From contig NZ_CP110535.1 of assembly GCF_026104355.1 (NCBI RefSeq), positions 1,426,001-1,490,000 on the forward strand: 64,000 bases of DNA, given 5' to 3'. The notes under the pieces were generated by a model. That model searched no databases and was not told the origin of the DNA. It was given only the letters and a program-made list of their open reading frames with translations. Both the position numbers and the translations under genes were made by a program. Shown here one piece after another: positions 47,903-55,972 of this stretch. Source of the DNA: Halomonas sp. BDJS001. GTDB taxonomy: Bacteria; Pseudomonadota; Gammaproteobacteria; Pseudomonadales; Halomonadaceae. Position 1 is the first letter of the stretch; every line of letters starts with the position of its first letter.

Positions 47903-48229
47903 ATGATGTTAGGCACCATTACGGCGGCAGACTTTCAGCCGCTACAAGGACAAGTGTGTATCTTTGAGACGACGACCCCAACGCTTTCGGTGAGATTAAC
48001 GGTCGAGCAAGTCACCAGCCGCCCCGACTGCCAAGTGCCGGGGGCAGGCGAGGCACGGGAGCCTTTTGGTGTTCTTCTATCGGGGCAACAAGACGAGGTT
48101 GATTTTACCAGCGCCACCGGGGTCTTGCGCTTAGGCGACGGGGCAACGCTGGAAGGCGTTTACATTAACCGTGTGTTACCCCCAATGGGTGGCGACCCAC
48201 GGCCCTGGTATCAACTGGTTTTTAACTAA
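47903..48229 (+). CDS. DUF6916-family protein
   Basis: 108 residues (or 107 from the adjacent ATG at 47906). Small beta-rich protein with FQPLQGQVCIF, a REPFGVLLSG core and LEGVYINRVLPP near the end, the usual partner of tail-collar (Mdp) genes. GAGGAG precedes the two ATGs. Function unknown; conserved linkage suggests it works with the tail-collar protein. Confidence 0.7.
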   Translation: MMLGTITAADFQPLQGQVCIFETTTPTLSVRLTVEQVTSRPDCQVPGAGEAREPFGVLLSGQQDEVDFTSATGVLRLGDGATLEGVYINRVLPPMGGDPRPWYQLVFN

Positions 48230-48252
48230 TATTTTTACTAACTAATAGTTGA

Positions 48253-48753
48253 CTAGGGCGTTTGCGGATACCAGACCCAGCGCTCTACCGCCCCCATTAG
48301 TCTTTCAAAGCGGAAGCCTAGCTGCTGGTAAAGCTGTTTGGCATACACATTCAATGGATCGACGGAGAGGGAAACGGGGCTCATAACTTGAGCCCCTGCT
48401 GACTGGACTGCCTTAAGAACGACAGCCCCATAGCCCTTGTTACGTGCTCCCTTGATCAGCGCGAGATCAAGAACATGCACTTCGTTGGCACCGAAATCCA
48501 CGGTGACACGGCCGATCCGCTCACCCTGTTTCTCGACGATATAATACAAGGCATTGGGGTAGGCGGTTCCATAACCAATTGCCTGGGCCTTAACCTGCAT
48601 CTCAAGCAGCGCCTCAATCATGTCCTGATCAGCCAGCGCCAGTTGCAGGTCTTGCCGGATATCTCGATAAAGCGCTTCAAGAAAAAGATTATCTGAATCT
48701 CTGGAGGGTCGAAGTTGCAACCCATCGTTTAAGTGTCCGCCAATACCAGCCAT
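48253..48753 (-). CDS. GNAT-family N-acetyltransferase
   Basis: 166 residues from ATG 48753; a longer TTG-started frame to 48825 is possible. The acetyl-CoA-binding region GARNKGYGAVVLKAV (degenerate Q/RxxGxG/A) and VDPLNVYAKQLYQQLGFRFE identify GNAT. Convergent with the DUF6916 gene (24-base gap). Such acetyltransferases are frequent next to tail-collar/DUF6916 genes and might modify that protein; the substrate is unknown. Confidence 0.75.
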   Translation of the reverse strand: MAGIGGHLNDGLQLRPSRDSDNLFLEALYRDIRQDLQLALADQDMIEALLEMQVKAQAIGYGTAYPNALYYIVEKQGERIGRVTVDFGANEVHVLDLALIKGARNKGYGAVVLKAVQSAGAQVMSPVSLSVDPLNVYAKQLYQQLGFRFERLMGAVERWVWYPQTP

Positions 48754-48838
48754 TCGTTTGCCATTGCCCAAGGATATACATTGATTGAATCGCCCACCCC
48801 TACAAGATAAGCGTGAGCTTGCCAAAAATGGGGAGTGC

Positions 48839-49429
48839 TCACCACCCCCCTTGGCCCTCTAACAAGCTGCGGGTGTTGTTATTGAGCGGCAAGCGGAAAT
48901 CGGCGCTGCCGAGTACCATCGCATCACCTGCCCGCACCACCCTAGCACTTACATAGACGTAGTCTTGGCCTTGCGCATAGGTGCCCATCAATATTGATCG
49001 GGCATTGTGCTGGGCGGTTAAGCGTTGAACTTGCCGCGAAAGAATTAGCTCGCCCACGCTCTCTTCGATAAACATGCTGTCGCGCATTTTAACTTCGCGC
49101 ACCTGCATGCCCTGACGGGATAGCGCTGAGGCCATAATTTCTGAGCTCATGCGCCCCAGGGTGGAGGATTGGCTTAAATTATCGATGCTGACAAAGGTAG
49201 CGGCAATCATGGGGCTATAGCGCGTGAGCTCTGGGTTGCTGGCAACCATCTGTTCAGCAGCGGCATGTACCAATTCGGAGAGATCGGGTTCCGGTTCGGC
49301 TGATCGATTGTTAGCATTACCCAGCGTACTGCAGCCAGCCAGTAAAAGTAGCGCCATCATCACGGCCACTCCACGGGCAGCATAGCTGATAGAGCGAGCG
49401 TGCCAAGTCGTTAATAATGTCATCAGCAT
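48839..49429 (-). CDS. flgO: FlgO-family outer-membrane lipoprotein
   Basis: 196 residues. I chose ATG 49429, 4 bases after the previous stop, because it gives a normal lipoprotein signal with lipobox LLAGC near residue 29; the longer frame to 49564 overlaps the upstream gene. The FlgO domain follows: YSPMIAATFVSIDNLSQSSTLGRMSSE, then LMGTYAQGQDYVYVSARVV and SADFRLPLNNN. In Vibrio, FlgO helps build the outer-membrane disks around the flagellar motor. The 3' end is copied at 40150-40203. Confidence 0.82.
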   Translation of the reverse strand: MLMTLLTTWHARSISYAARGVAVMMALLLLAGCSTLGNANNRSAEPEPDLSELVHAAAEQMVASNPELTRYSPMIAATFVSIDNLSQSSTLGRMSSEIMASALSRQGMQVREVKMRDSMFIEESVGELILSRQVQRLTAQHNARSILMGTYAQGQDYVYVSARVVRAGDAMVLGSADFRLPLNNNTRSLLEGQGGW

Positions 49430-49433
49430 GAAA

Positions 49434-50219
49434 TTACCACGTATCAGTAAGGGGAACGGAGGGTGTGGTAGGTGCCTGGGGCACGCGGTGAGGGGCGTAT
49501 TGTCGACGGTCACCGGCATTGATGTAGTAAATGTTGGACGAAGAGTAGAGAATTCGTTCGCCATCGATAATTTGCGTGGTCACGATGATCTCTTCATCAC
49601 CAGTGTGTGTCCAGCTACCGCTAGTGGTATCGGCAAGCATGGCTGCGGGGATTAACCCCAAAGCAGGTTCGGCCCACTGATTATAGGGAATGGTGGCCAC
49701 GGCGATGCCCGCGGTGAGGGCGGTAAAAGCACCGACGGGGGGTCGAATAAAACCACGATCCCGGTGTTCGACGACTTCGACATCAAAGGTAATGTTGGCA
49801 CTGTTTGCAGTGGGCACAGTGGTGAGGTTGGCGCCCCGTGAGACCAGTTCGCTGGTCAGCAGGGCGCGAAAGCCGCGGCCAAACTCACCGCCACTGTAAG
49901 CGTGTAGTGCCTCGTCTGGCTCGCTAATGTGTAAATCGCGATTGCGAACGCGCTCGCGTTTCAAAATGCTGGTAGCTTCATGGCGGGCCAGCACATCCCA
50001 GTGGTGAGCAGCCTGCATACGCTGCTGCTCGGTATAGGGGTAGGTGGTGGCGATTGGCGCTTGAGAGGTATTGGCATAAAAGCAGCCGCTGAGCATTAAG
50101 CTTGCCAGCCCCAAACTAACAGGACGTATGAAATAGGGTAATGGGAATAATCTGGGACGGGTGCGCACCTGCGGGTTCCTTTTTCGCTGCAAAACGGCTT
50201 TTGATAGACTGTTCGCCAT
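49434..50219 (-). CDS. Lipoprotein encoded with FlgO, function unknown
   Basis: About 261 residues from ATG 50219; the frame is open to 50330, but that extension covers short DNA repeats and is unlikely to be protein. Lipobox LMLSGC about 45 residues in, so exported and lipidated. Mid-region ALLTSELVSRGANLTTVP and FDVEVVEHRDRGF suggest an alpha/beta fold as in FlgO/FlgP-type or CsgG-like lipoproteins. Four bases before FlgO on the same strand, so probably co-translated and part of the same envelope structure. I do not recognise the family with certainty. Confidence 0.65.
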   Translation of the reverse strand: MANSLSKAVLQRKRNPQVRTRPRLFPLPYFIRPVSLGLASLMLSGCFYANTSQAPIATTYPYTEQQRMQAAHHWDVLARHEATSILKRERVRNRDLHISEPDEALHAYSGGEFGRGFRALLTSELVSRGANLTTVPTANSANITFDVEVVEHRDRGFIRPPVGAFTALTAGIAVATIPYNQWAEPALGLIPAAMLADTTSGSWTHTGDEEIIVTTQIIDGERILYSSSNIYYINAGDRRQYAPHRVPQAPTTPSVPLTDTW

Positions 50220-50400
50220 GCTTAGCTTGCCATGCCTAATTCGACGTACTTTTTCGGTGTACTTTTTCGGCATACTTAATTTTGACGTACCTAGCTTAAT
50301 GTGACTAATTATAAGCATTTGATTTGACACGCCTAGCGTGATGTACCTAATACGTCATATTTAGCTAGATCGGCCACGAGGTTAAAAACTTTAATGAGCG
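50220..50400. repeat. Degenerate short repeats upstream of the FlgO operon
   Basis: Imperfect units of about 13-16 bases (for example GTACTTTTTCGG twice in tandem, then variants of CCTAGCTTAATGTG and CCTAGCGTGATGTA) fill the gap between the lipoprotein gene and the divergent MotB-like gene. Confidence 0.45.
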
Positions 50401-50409
50401 ATAAAACCA

Positions 50410-51414
50410 ATGCTTGAAGATCATCGCGGCGGCCCACGCCACGATTCGCTAATGTCGGCCTATCATGAAAGTGATAGTGGTAGTGGTTGGATGATCAGCT
50501 ATCTCGATATCATGACCTTGTTGGTGGCTCTTTTCGTGGTCATTATTGCCGCGGCAGGGCCAATAATACCCCAGTGGAACCAGGCCGACAGTGAGAGTGA
50601 CTATACTTATACACCATCGTCGGCCTTGGAAGTCCCGCTGCCTGAGTCGTTGGCCCAGCTAAATCATGAGCGTGCGGGCGTTGTCCGGTGGAGCGGGGCG
50701 GGGTTGAGCCCTATGGCTATTAGTGCGGCGCTCGGCGTCGCTGGGTTGCCCAAGTTGACTGATCTACCTCGGCGAGTCAGCGTCGGTGTCCCACCGCTTT
50801 TGGCAGCACCACTGCCGCCCGCCGAGCCGGATATTGCTTTACCAAAACTGTTGATGCCCGCGGGCAGCGATGATTTTACATCACCCTTAGCTGACTACAT
50901 GGTGGTGTTAACTGACCGTCCCCCGGTGAATGTAGAGGCAGTGAGCGATGAGTCAGTCTCGGGGGCACTTGCGCTCAATCAGGCGCTTTCAGAGCGCGTA
51001 GAAGAGTCTCCCTACCTGCCCGACCTTGAGGGGGTTGAAGTCTCCCGGGTGGCCGAGGGGATTAGTCTCCGTGTGCAGGATCAACTGCTGTTTCCTTCAG
51101 CAACGGCTGAATTAACCAATGACGGATCGTCGCTAGTGGGTAGCTTATTGGAGACTATTCAGCGCTACGATGGTGAAGTGTGGGTTGAGGGCCATTCGGA
51201 TAGCCAGTCGATTAGCACCGATGAGTTCTCGTCTAACTGGGCGCTATCTAGCGCCCGCGCGATTGCCATTGTGGAAGCGCTGGAAGCCGCGGGAGTCGAT
51301 GCCGAGCGACTACGCGCGGTAGGACTGGCGGCCACCAAGCCATTGGAAAGCAACGCTACTGCTGAAGGGCGTGCGCGTAATCGTCGAGTTGAGGTGGTGA
51401 TTCACGTCGAGTAG
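50410..51414 (+). CDS. MotB-like OmpA-family protein
   Basis: 334 residues. One N-terminal membrane helix preceded by an aspartate in ISYLDIMTLLVALFVVIIA, in the position of the proton-binding Asp of MotB. A Pro-rich periplasmic linker (about 60-215) leads to a C-terminal OmpA-like peptidoglycan-binding domain (about 225-330) with VEGHSDSQ and NWALSSARA and the terminal NRRVEVVIHVE. No MotA-like gene is next to it in the window. Divergent from the FlgO operon. It could be a stator subunit whose partner is elsewhere, or part of another energised envelope complex. Weak ribosome-binding site; start uncertain. Confidence 0.75.
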   Translation: MLEDHRGGPRHDSLMSAYHESDSGSGWMISYLDIMTLLVALFVVIIAAAGPIIPQWNQADSESDYTYTPSSALEVPLPESLAQLNHERAGVVRWSGAGLSPMAISAALGVAGLPKLTDLPRRVSVGVPPLLAAPLPPAEPDIALPKLLMPAGSDDFTSPLADYMVVLTDRPPVNVEAVSDESVSGALALNQALSERVEESPYLPDLEGVEVSRVAEGISLRVQDQLLFPSATAELTNDGSSLVGSLLETIQRYDGEVWVEGHSDSQSISTDEFSSNWALSSARAIAIVEALEAAGVDAERLRAVGLAATKPLESNATAEGRARNRRVEVVIHVE

Positions 51415-51472
51415 TGGGTGAATAACGCGGAACTAGCGACTGTTTGTTGGTAGGCATTTCAGTCGTGGGGGC

Positions 51473-51497
51473 AAAAAAAACCCGCCAGGGAGGCGGG
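51473..51497 (-). terminator. Hairpin with T8 tract on the minus strand
   Basis: CCCGCC/GGCGGG stem, 5-base loop, followed on the minus strand by eight T. No good minus-strand gene lies just to its right, so it may end antisense transcription toward the MotB-like gene or belong to an unrecognised RNA. Confidence 0.6.
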
Positions 51498-51921
51498 CAT
51501 CAAAGGGCTTGGCTCACTGCAGCCCACTGGCATCAGGTGAGGGGTGTACAGGATGGTCAGTGGGTACAATTTCAGTATAGCTATTTATTAGACGTTGCCA
51601 AGCGCTGTAACGTTTTTTATAGAACTATTTTTATCAATGCTAATTATATTTTTTCATTTTGGTTGAGAATAGCGCCAGAAGCGCACTGATCTTCATCATG
51701 CGCTTTTTTGGTGCAACTGCGTTGCCTCTTTTTGGTGCCTTGCTGTTTTCCTCGCTCTCTATTCCGCCAGTTGCTATGTAACCCCTTGTTGAAACAGTGC
51801 TTCTCTGTTTTGGCTTATTAATTGCTATGCTTTCACATAGCAATTAATAACTGGCCATAGCCATTAGGTGTCCCAGACATGACGCCTTAACGATTCGTTG
51901 AGCCCGAAAAGAGGTAGTGCC
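51498..51921. other. Intergenic region before the glucosylglycerate genes
   Basis: About 420 bases without a supported gene. It holds the perfect 15-bp inverted repeat at 51815-51850. A 67-codon minus-strand frame at 51640-51843 has no recognisable features and I do not accept it. Confidence 0.45.
51815..51850. repeat. Perfect 15-bp inverted repeat
   Basis: TTATTAATTGCTATG and its exact complement separated by a 6-base loop (CTTTCA). There is no T-tract after it. About 70 bases before the gpg operon start; possible operator or RNA stem-loop. Confidence 0.85.
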
Positions 51922-52884
51922 ATGCCTGAATCCGCTCGTCTTTCTCCATCAACGCTTTCGGCAGCGTCAACCCCTTCAGTTGATCCCGCTCTACAGCCAC
52001 GGCTGGTAGTGACCGATTTAGATGGCTCTCTGCTTGATCATCACAGTTACGATTTCAGCCCCGCTGCTCCCTGGCTTGCCCGCTTAAAGCAGATGGGGGT
52101 GCCGGTGATTCCGGTCACCAGTAAAACCCGTGCCGAACTGATACCACTGCGCGAAGCTTTAGGCCTCACGGCAACCCCCTTTATTGCGGAAAACGGTGCG
52201 GTGATTGGACTGCCGCCGGGTTGGTGCCATGCACGCTTAGACCGCCCAGGAAGTGGTCGTGATGGCGTCGTTATCAAACATCCCGGTGTGGATATTGGTT
52301 TTATTCGTGCCCGACTGAAGGTGTGGCGCGAGCGTCTCAATATTCGCTTTACCCGCATGGGTGAGCTGAGTGTGCCAGAGGTGATGGAGCTTACCGGGCT
52401 TGACGCGGTTCGCGCCCGGGATGCACGGCAGCGTGAAGGCAGTGAGCCTTTGCTGTGGCACGACAGCGACATGGCGCTGGAGGCGTTTCGTACCGCTCTG
52501 GAAGGGGATGGGCTACAGCTTACTCAAGGGGGGCGCTTTTGGCACGTAATGGGACGCTCCGCCGATAAGGGCAGTGCCGTCGAGTGGTTGGTCAAGCGCT
52601 TTACGGCGTTAAGAGGTCGAACGCCTCTTTCACTAGGGTTAGGCGATGGGCCGAACGATATCAGCATGCTCGAAGCAGTCGATCAAGCGGTCGTTATCCG
52701 TGGCTGCCACGAACTAGCCGTGGAGCCCCGCAATACTTCACTCTATCGCACGGACGCAACAGGGCCGACCGGCTGGGCCGAGGGGGTGGCCTACTGGTGG
52801 GGGCGAGATGACCGCCGTTTAGCGACGGCGGAGAAAGGGGCTGCTATGTTTTCGGAATCCAGTTCTTTGAGCACAGCTCTTTGA
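51922..52884 (+). CDS. Glucosyl/mannosyl-3-phosphoglycerate phosphatase
   Basis: 320 residues, HAD superfamily, MpgP-like. Motif I VVTDLDGSLLDH near 29-39 after an N-terminal extension, motif II VTSKT, and metal-binding GLGDGPNDISML near 240. It removes the phosphate from glucosyl-3-phosphoglycerate (or the mannosyl form) to give the compatible solute. ATG 51922 has GAGGTAG upstream. Co-transcribed with the synthase 18 bases downstream, which looks glucosyl-specific, so the glucosyl substrate is more likely. Confidence 0.82.
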   Translation: MPESARLSPSTLSAASTPSVDPALQPRLVVTDLDGSLLDHHSYDFSPAAPWLARLKQMGVPVIPVTSKTRAELIPLREALGLTATPFIAENGAVIGLPPGWCHARLDRPGSGRDGVVIKHPGVDIGFIRARLKVWRERLNIRFTRMGELSVPEVMELTGLDAVRARDARQREGSEPLLWHDSDMALEAFRTALEGDGLQLTQGGRFWHVMGRSADKGSAVEWLVKRFTALRGRTPLSLGLGDGPNDISMLEAVDQAVVIRGCHELAVEPRNTSLYRTDATGPTGWAEGVAYWWGRDDRRLATAEKGAAMFSESSSLSTAL

Positions 52885-52902
52885 ATCCAGGGAGGTAAGC
52901 GT

Positions 52903-54123
52903 ATGAGTGACTTTCATCAAAATGGAATTATTACCGACTTTCACAACCTTACCCGGCGCTCGGTGGAGGCGCTTGAACAGGAGCTATGTCAGTTTGCGCG
53001 ACGACGCCCCATGGGGCTGATTCTGCCGTCGCTGTTTTCGGAGCTGGAAGGGTCGGCACTGTCGGCGATCGTCGATGAGCTGGTAAAAGTCCCCTATCTC
53101 AATGAAATCGTCATTGGCTTGGACCGTGCTGATCGTGAGCAATTCTTGTATGCCCGGGAATTTTTCTCACGTCTACCCCAGCATACGCGCATCTTATGGA
53201 ACGATGGCCCACGGTTGCGTGCCCTTGATGCGGAGCTGGAAGAGCACGGTTTAGGCGCTTTAGAGCCTGGCAAAGGACGCAATGTGTGGTACTGCGCAGG
53301 CTATATGCTGTCGTCTGGGCGCTCGTCGGTGGTAGGGCTTCACGACTGCGATATTTTGACCTATGAGCGGGGGCTGCTGGCGCGCTTGATGTATCCGGTG
53401 GCCCATCCCAATTTTAACTACAGTTTCTGCAAAGGCTATTACCCGCGCATTGCCGAGGGCAAGCTGAACGGTCGCGTCTCTCGGCTGTTGGTGACGCCGC
53501 TACTGCGGGCGCTTAAAACTGTTTGCGGGCCGATGCCTTACCTCGATTACCTGGATAGCTTTCGTTATCCGCTCTCGGGGGAGTTTGCGATGCGTAGCGA
53601 AGTGCTTGAGGGAATTCGTATGCCGGCAGACTGGGGCCTGGAGATTGGCGTGTTATCAGAGTTACAGCGTAACTACTCACTGCGCCAGCTGTGTCAGGTA
53701 GATATTGCCGACGCCTATGACCACAAGCACCAACCGGTTAGCGAAGATGACCCAGACAGTGGTTTGAACCGCATGAGCCTGGATATTTCAAAAGCTCTCT
53801 ATCGCAAACTAGCAACCCAGGGGGTGACGTTTAGCAGCGAAGACTTCCGCACACTCAAAGCTACCTACTACCGCTTCGCGCTGGATTTGATAGAAGCCTA
53901 TGACCATGATGCGACGATGAACGGCCTTAGCCTTGACCGTCACAGTGAAGAGCAAGCCGTGGAGTTGTTTGCCAGTAACCTGCTCGAAGCAGGCAATCTG
54001 TTTATCGATAACCCTCGAGAGCGGCCTTTTATTCCTAGCTGGAACCGCGTGCAGGCTGCGGTGCCGGATCTGCTCACCCGTATGCACGAGGCGGTCGAAC
54101 TGGATAATCGGGGTAAGGTTTAA
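52903..54123 (+). CDS. gpgS: Glucosyl-3-phosphoglycerate synthase (GT81)
   Basis: 406 residues. GpgS-type retaining glycosyltransferase: LILPSLFSELE near 38, metal-binding GLHDCDILTY near 145, NFNYSFCKGYYPR near 172, and PLSGEFAMR in the acceptor region. It joins a nucleotide-activated glucose with 3-phosphoglycerate; the upstream phosphatase then gives glucosylglycerate, an osmolyte often linked to salt stress with low nitrogen. GGAGG before the ATG. A glucosylglycerate-phosphorylase-like enzyme at 60594 could break the product down. Confidence 0.88.
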   Translation: MSDFHQNGIITDFHNLTRRSVEALEQELCQFARRRPMGLILPSLFSELEGSALSAIVDELVKVPYLNEIVIGLDRADREQFLYAREFFSRLPQHTRILWNDGPRLRALDAELEEHGLGALEPGKGRNVWYCAGYMLSSGRSSVVGLHDCDILTYERGLLARLMYPVAHPNFNYSFCKGYYPRIAEGKLNGRVSRLLVTPLLRALKTVCGPMPYLDYLDSFRYPLSGEFAMRSEVLEGIRMPADWGLEIGVLSELQRNYSLRQLCQVDIADAYDHKHQPVSEDDPDSGLNRMSLDISKALYRKLATQGVTFSSEDFRTLKATYYRFALDLIEAYDHDATMNGLSLDRHSEEQAVELFASNLLEAGNLFIDNPRERPFIPSWNRVQAAVPDLLTRMHEAVELDNRGKV

Positions 54124-54136
54124 CATTTTATTCATT

Positions 54137-54175
54137 AAAAAGGCCAGCTGCCCTGGGGTAACTGGCCTTTTCTTA
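54137..54175. terminator. Bidirectional terminator between gpgS and a chemoreceptor gene
   Basis: AAAAGGCCAG/CTGGCCTTTT stem with T-rich ends on both strands, between convergent genes. Confidence 0.85.
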
Positions 54176-54209
54176 GCCCTTGATGTTTAACGCTTGGCTT
54201 TTACTCGTG

Positions 54210-55823
54210 CTAAAAATCACTGTGCTGGTGAGCGACCCGCTGGGCAGGTGAGGAGGCGGGCAATACCTGCGTATGCTCCATGCTTTGGTTAATGCGGAAG
54301 TGGGCTACCAGTTGGCGAAGCTGGGTGCTGAGCTGTGCGAGGGCTTGGGTGGCATGATTACTCTCTTGCACCAAGCCGGCATTTTGCTGGGTCATTTGAT
54401 CCATTTGGGTTACCGCCTGGTTGACCTGCTCAATGCCACTGCTCTGCTCAATGGTGGCCGCAGAAATTTCCTGAACCAGGGTACTGAGCTGTTTGATGTC
54501 ATCGACCATGCCATTGATCACATCGCCGGTGTCACTCACTTGGCGGCTGCCTTCCGTCACTTTGCTATCCGACGCTTCGATCAAAACTTTGATCTCCTGG
54601 GCGGCAGCGGCCGAGCGGCTGGCCAGTTGGCGAACCTCATTGGCGACAACGGCAAACCCACGCCCTTGTTCGCCGGCGCGTGCGGCTTCAACTGAGGCGT
54701 TAAGGGCCAGGATGTTGGTTTGGAAAGCAATGCCGTCAATGGTGTTAACGATACTGCTCATTTGGGTGGCGCTTTCGTTAATCGTCGCCATGGTGGAGAT
54801 CACCGTTGCCATAGAGTCACTGCCGCGCTGGGCGCTTTCAGCGGTGCGCGAGGCCAGCGTACGGGCGTGATCGGCGTGCTCGGCATTTTGCTTAACCGTA
54901 GCGGTGAGTTCTTCCATGCTAGAGGCGGTTTCGGCCAATGAAGCGGCCTGCTCTTCGGTGCGTGTGGAAAGCTCTTCATTAACCCCTACAATCTGCTCTA
55001 CACCACTGTTGACCTGGTTCGCTCCTTGGTGAATGTCGCCAATCGTATGAGCCAGGGTTTCACGCATACGGTTGATATCAAACAGTAAGCTCTGCTGATC
55101 CTTCGCCGAAAGGCGAGTGGTTTGGGTCAAGTCCCCGTCGGCAATATGGCGTACTACGCTAGCGGCATAGCGCGGGTCGCCGCCCAGCCTGCGTGCCACG
55201 TCACGAATGACCCAGCCCATCAGCAGCGTTACCGGGAGGCCAATGATCAGCAGTATGACAACCGAACGAATCAAACCGGCAATAAAGGCTTCATTAATAT
55301 CGTCCACATAAACGCCTGCCGCGAGCGACCACTGCCACTCAGGAAGATAGGCCACGTAACTGATTTTCGGTACCTGCTCATCCCCGGTAATACGGCGGGA
55401 ATAGTAGTCAACGTGCCCACCACCGGCTTTGGCTGCCTCTCTAAAAGCGGCGTAAAGATCCATACCGCTGGCATCCTTGTACGCGCTCATGTCTTCACCG
55501 CGAGGGCGGTTGGGGTGGGAGACAATCTTTAGATCGTCATCAAAGGAGAAAATATACTCCCCGCCACCAAAGCTAACGCTAGACATATTATCGATGGCGC
55601 GCTGCTGGGCTTCTTCCAGGCCAAGCTCCCCGGCGGCTACCCGTTCTTGCAAAGCTGCAAGTTGTCCTTGCACACTTTCCACTACGTACTGAATGCTGTC
55701 GCGGCGTTCGCTCTCGATCGTCTGGCGATTTTCCCAAGCTAGCCAGCCAACCAAGAGCAGCATGGCCACCCAGATAATGCCCAGTGTTCCCCAGAGTTTC
55801 TGTGTCGTCGTTAAGCGAGTCAT
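54210..55823 (-). CDS. Methyl-accepting chemotaxis protein with Cache-type sensor (copy 1)
   Basis: 537 residues. Membrane helix at about 10-30; periplasmic single-Cache-2-like sensor (about 35-185, with [18 protein letters not shown] and [14 protein letters not shown]); second helix about 188-212; HAMP; and a signalling domain with the hairpin tip [41 protein letters not shown] region. No CheR-docking pentapeptide at the end. Closely related to the next receptor gene. A sigma-28 promoter lies upstream at 55861-55887. The ligand is unknown. Confidence 0.93.
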   Translation of the reverse strand: MTRLTTTQKLWGTLGIIWVAMLLLVGWLAWENRQTIESERRDSIQYVVESVQGQLAALQERVAAGELGLEEAQQRAIDNMSSVSFGGGEYIFSFDDDLKIVSHPNRPRGEDMSAYKDASGMDLYAAFREAAKAGGGHVDYYSRRITGDEQVPKISYVAYLPEWQWSLAAGVYVDDINEAFIAGLIRSVVILLIIGLPVTLLMGWVIRDVARRLGGDPRYAASVVRHIADGDLTQTTRLSAKDQQSLLFDINRMRETLAHTIGDIHQGANQVNSGVEQIVGVNEELSTRTEEQAASLAETASSMEELTATVKQNAEHADHARTLASRTAESAQRGSDSMATVISTMATINESATQMSSIVNTIDGIAFQTNILALNASVEAARAGEQGRGFAVVANEVRQLASRSAAAAQEIKVLIEASDSKVTEGSRQVSDTGDVINGMVDDIKQLSTLVQEISAATIEQSSGIEQVNQAVTQMDQMTQQNAGLVQESNHATQALAQLSTQLRQLVAHFRINQSMEHTQVLPASSPAQRVAHQHSDF

Positions 55824-55860
55824 GTTTTTCCTAGCCGATGAAAGTAAGCAACGTTGCTTC

Positions 55861-55887
55861 TTATCGGCTTAAGGCGCCAATACCTTA
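55861..55887 (-). promoter_or_regulatory. Sigma-28 (FliA) promoter of chemoreceptor copy 1
   Basis: On the minus strand TAAGGTAT, 11 bases, GCCGATAA. The -10 is exact and the -35 has 6 of 8 matches to TAAAGTTT-N11-GCCGATAA. It lies 38 bases before the start codon. Confidence 0.8.
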
Positions 55888-55972
55888 ACGTAATTTAAAG
55901 TAAATGCCGCCGCGGCAGTGCTGCTTGCCGCGACGGCATACTTTTAGATTGCTTTGTTCGTGATGGTAGGCG

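Noticed and set aside
49430-49564. 45-residue longer FlgO
   Set aside because: It overlaps the upstream lipoprotein gene and would place the lipobox far from the N-terminus.
51640-51843. 67-codon minus-strand gene ahead of the T8 hairpin
   Set aside because: No domain, no ribosome-binding site, and the frame overlaps the inverted-repeat arm; kept only as an unexplained gap.
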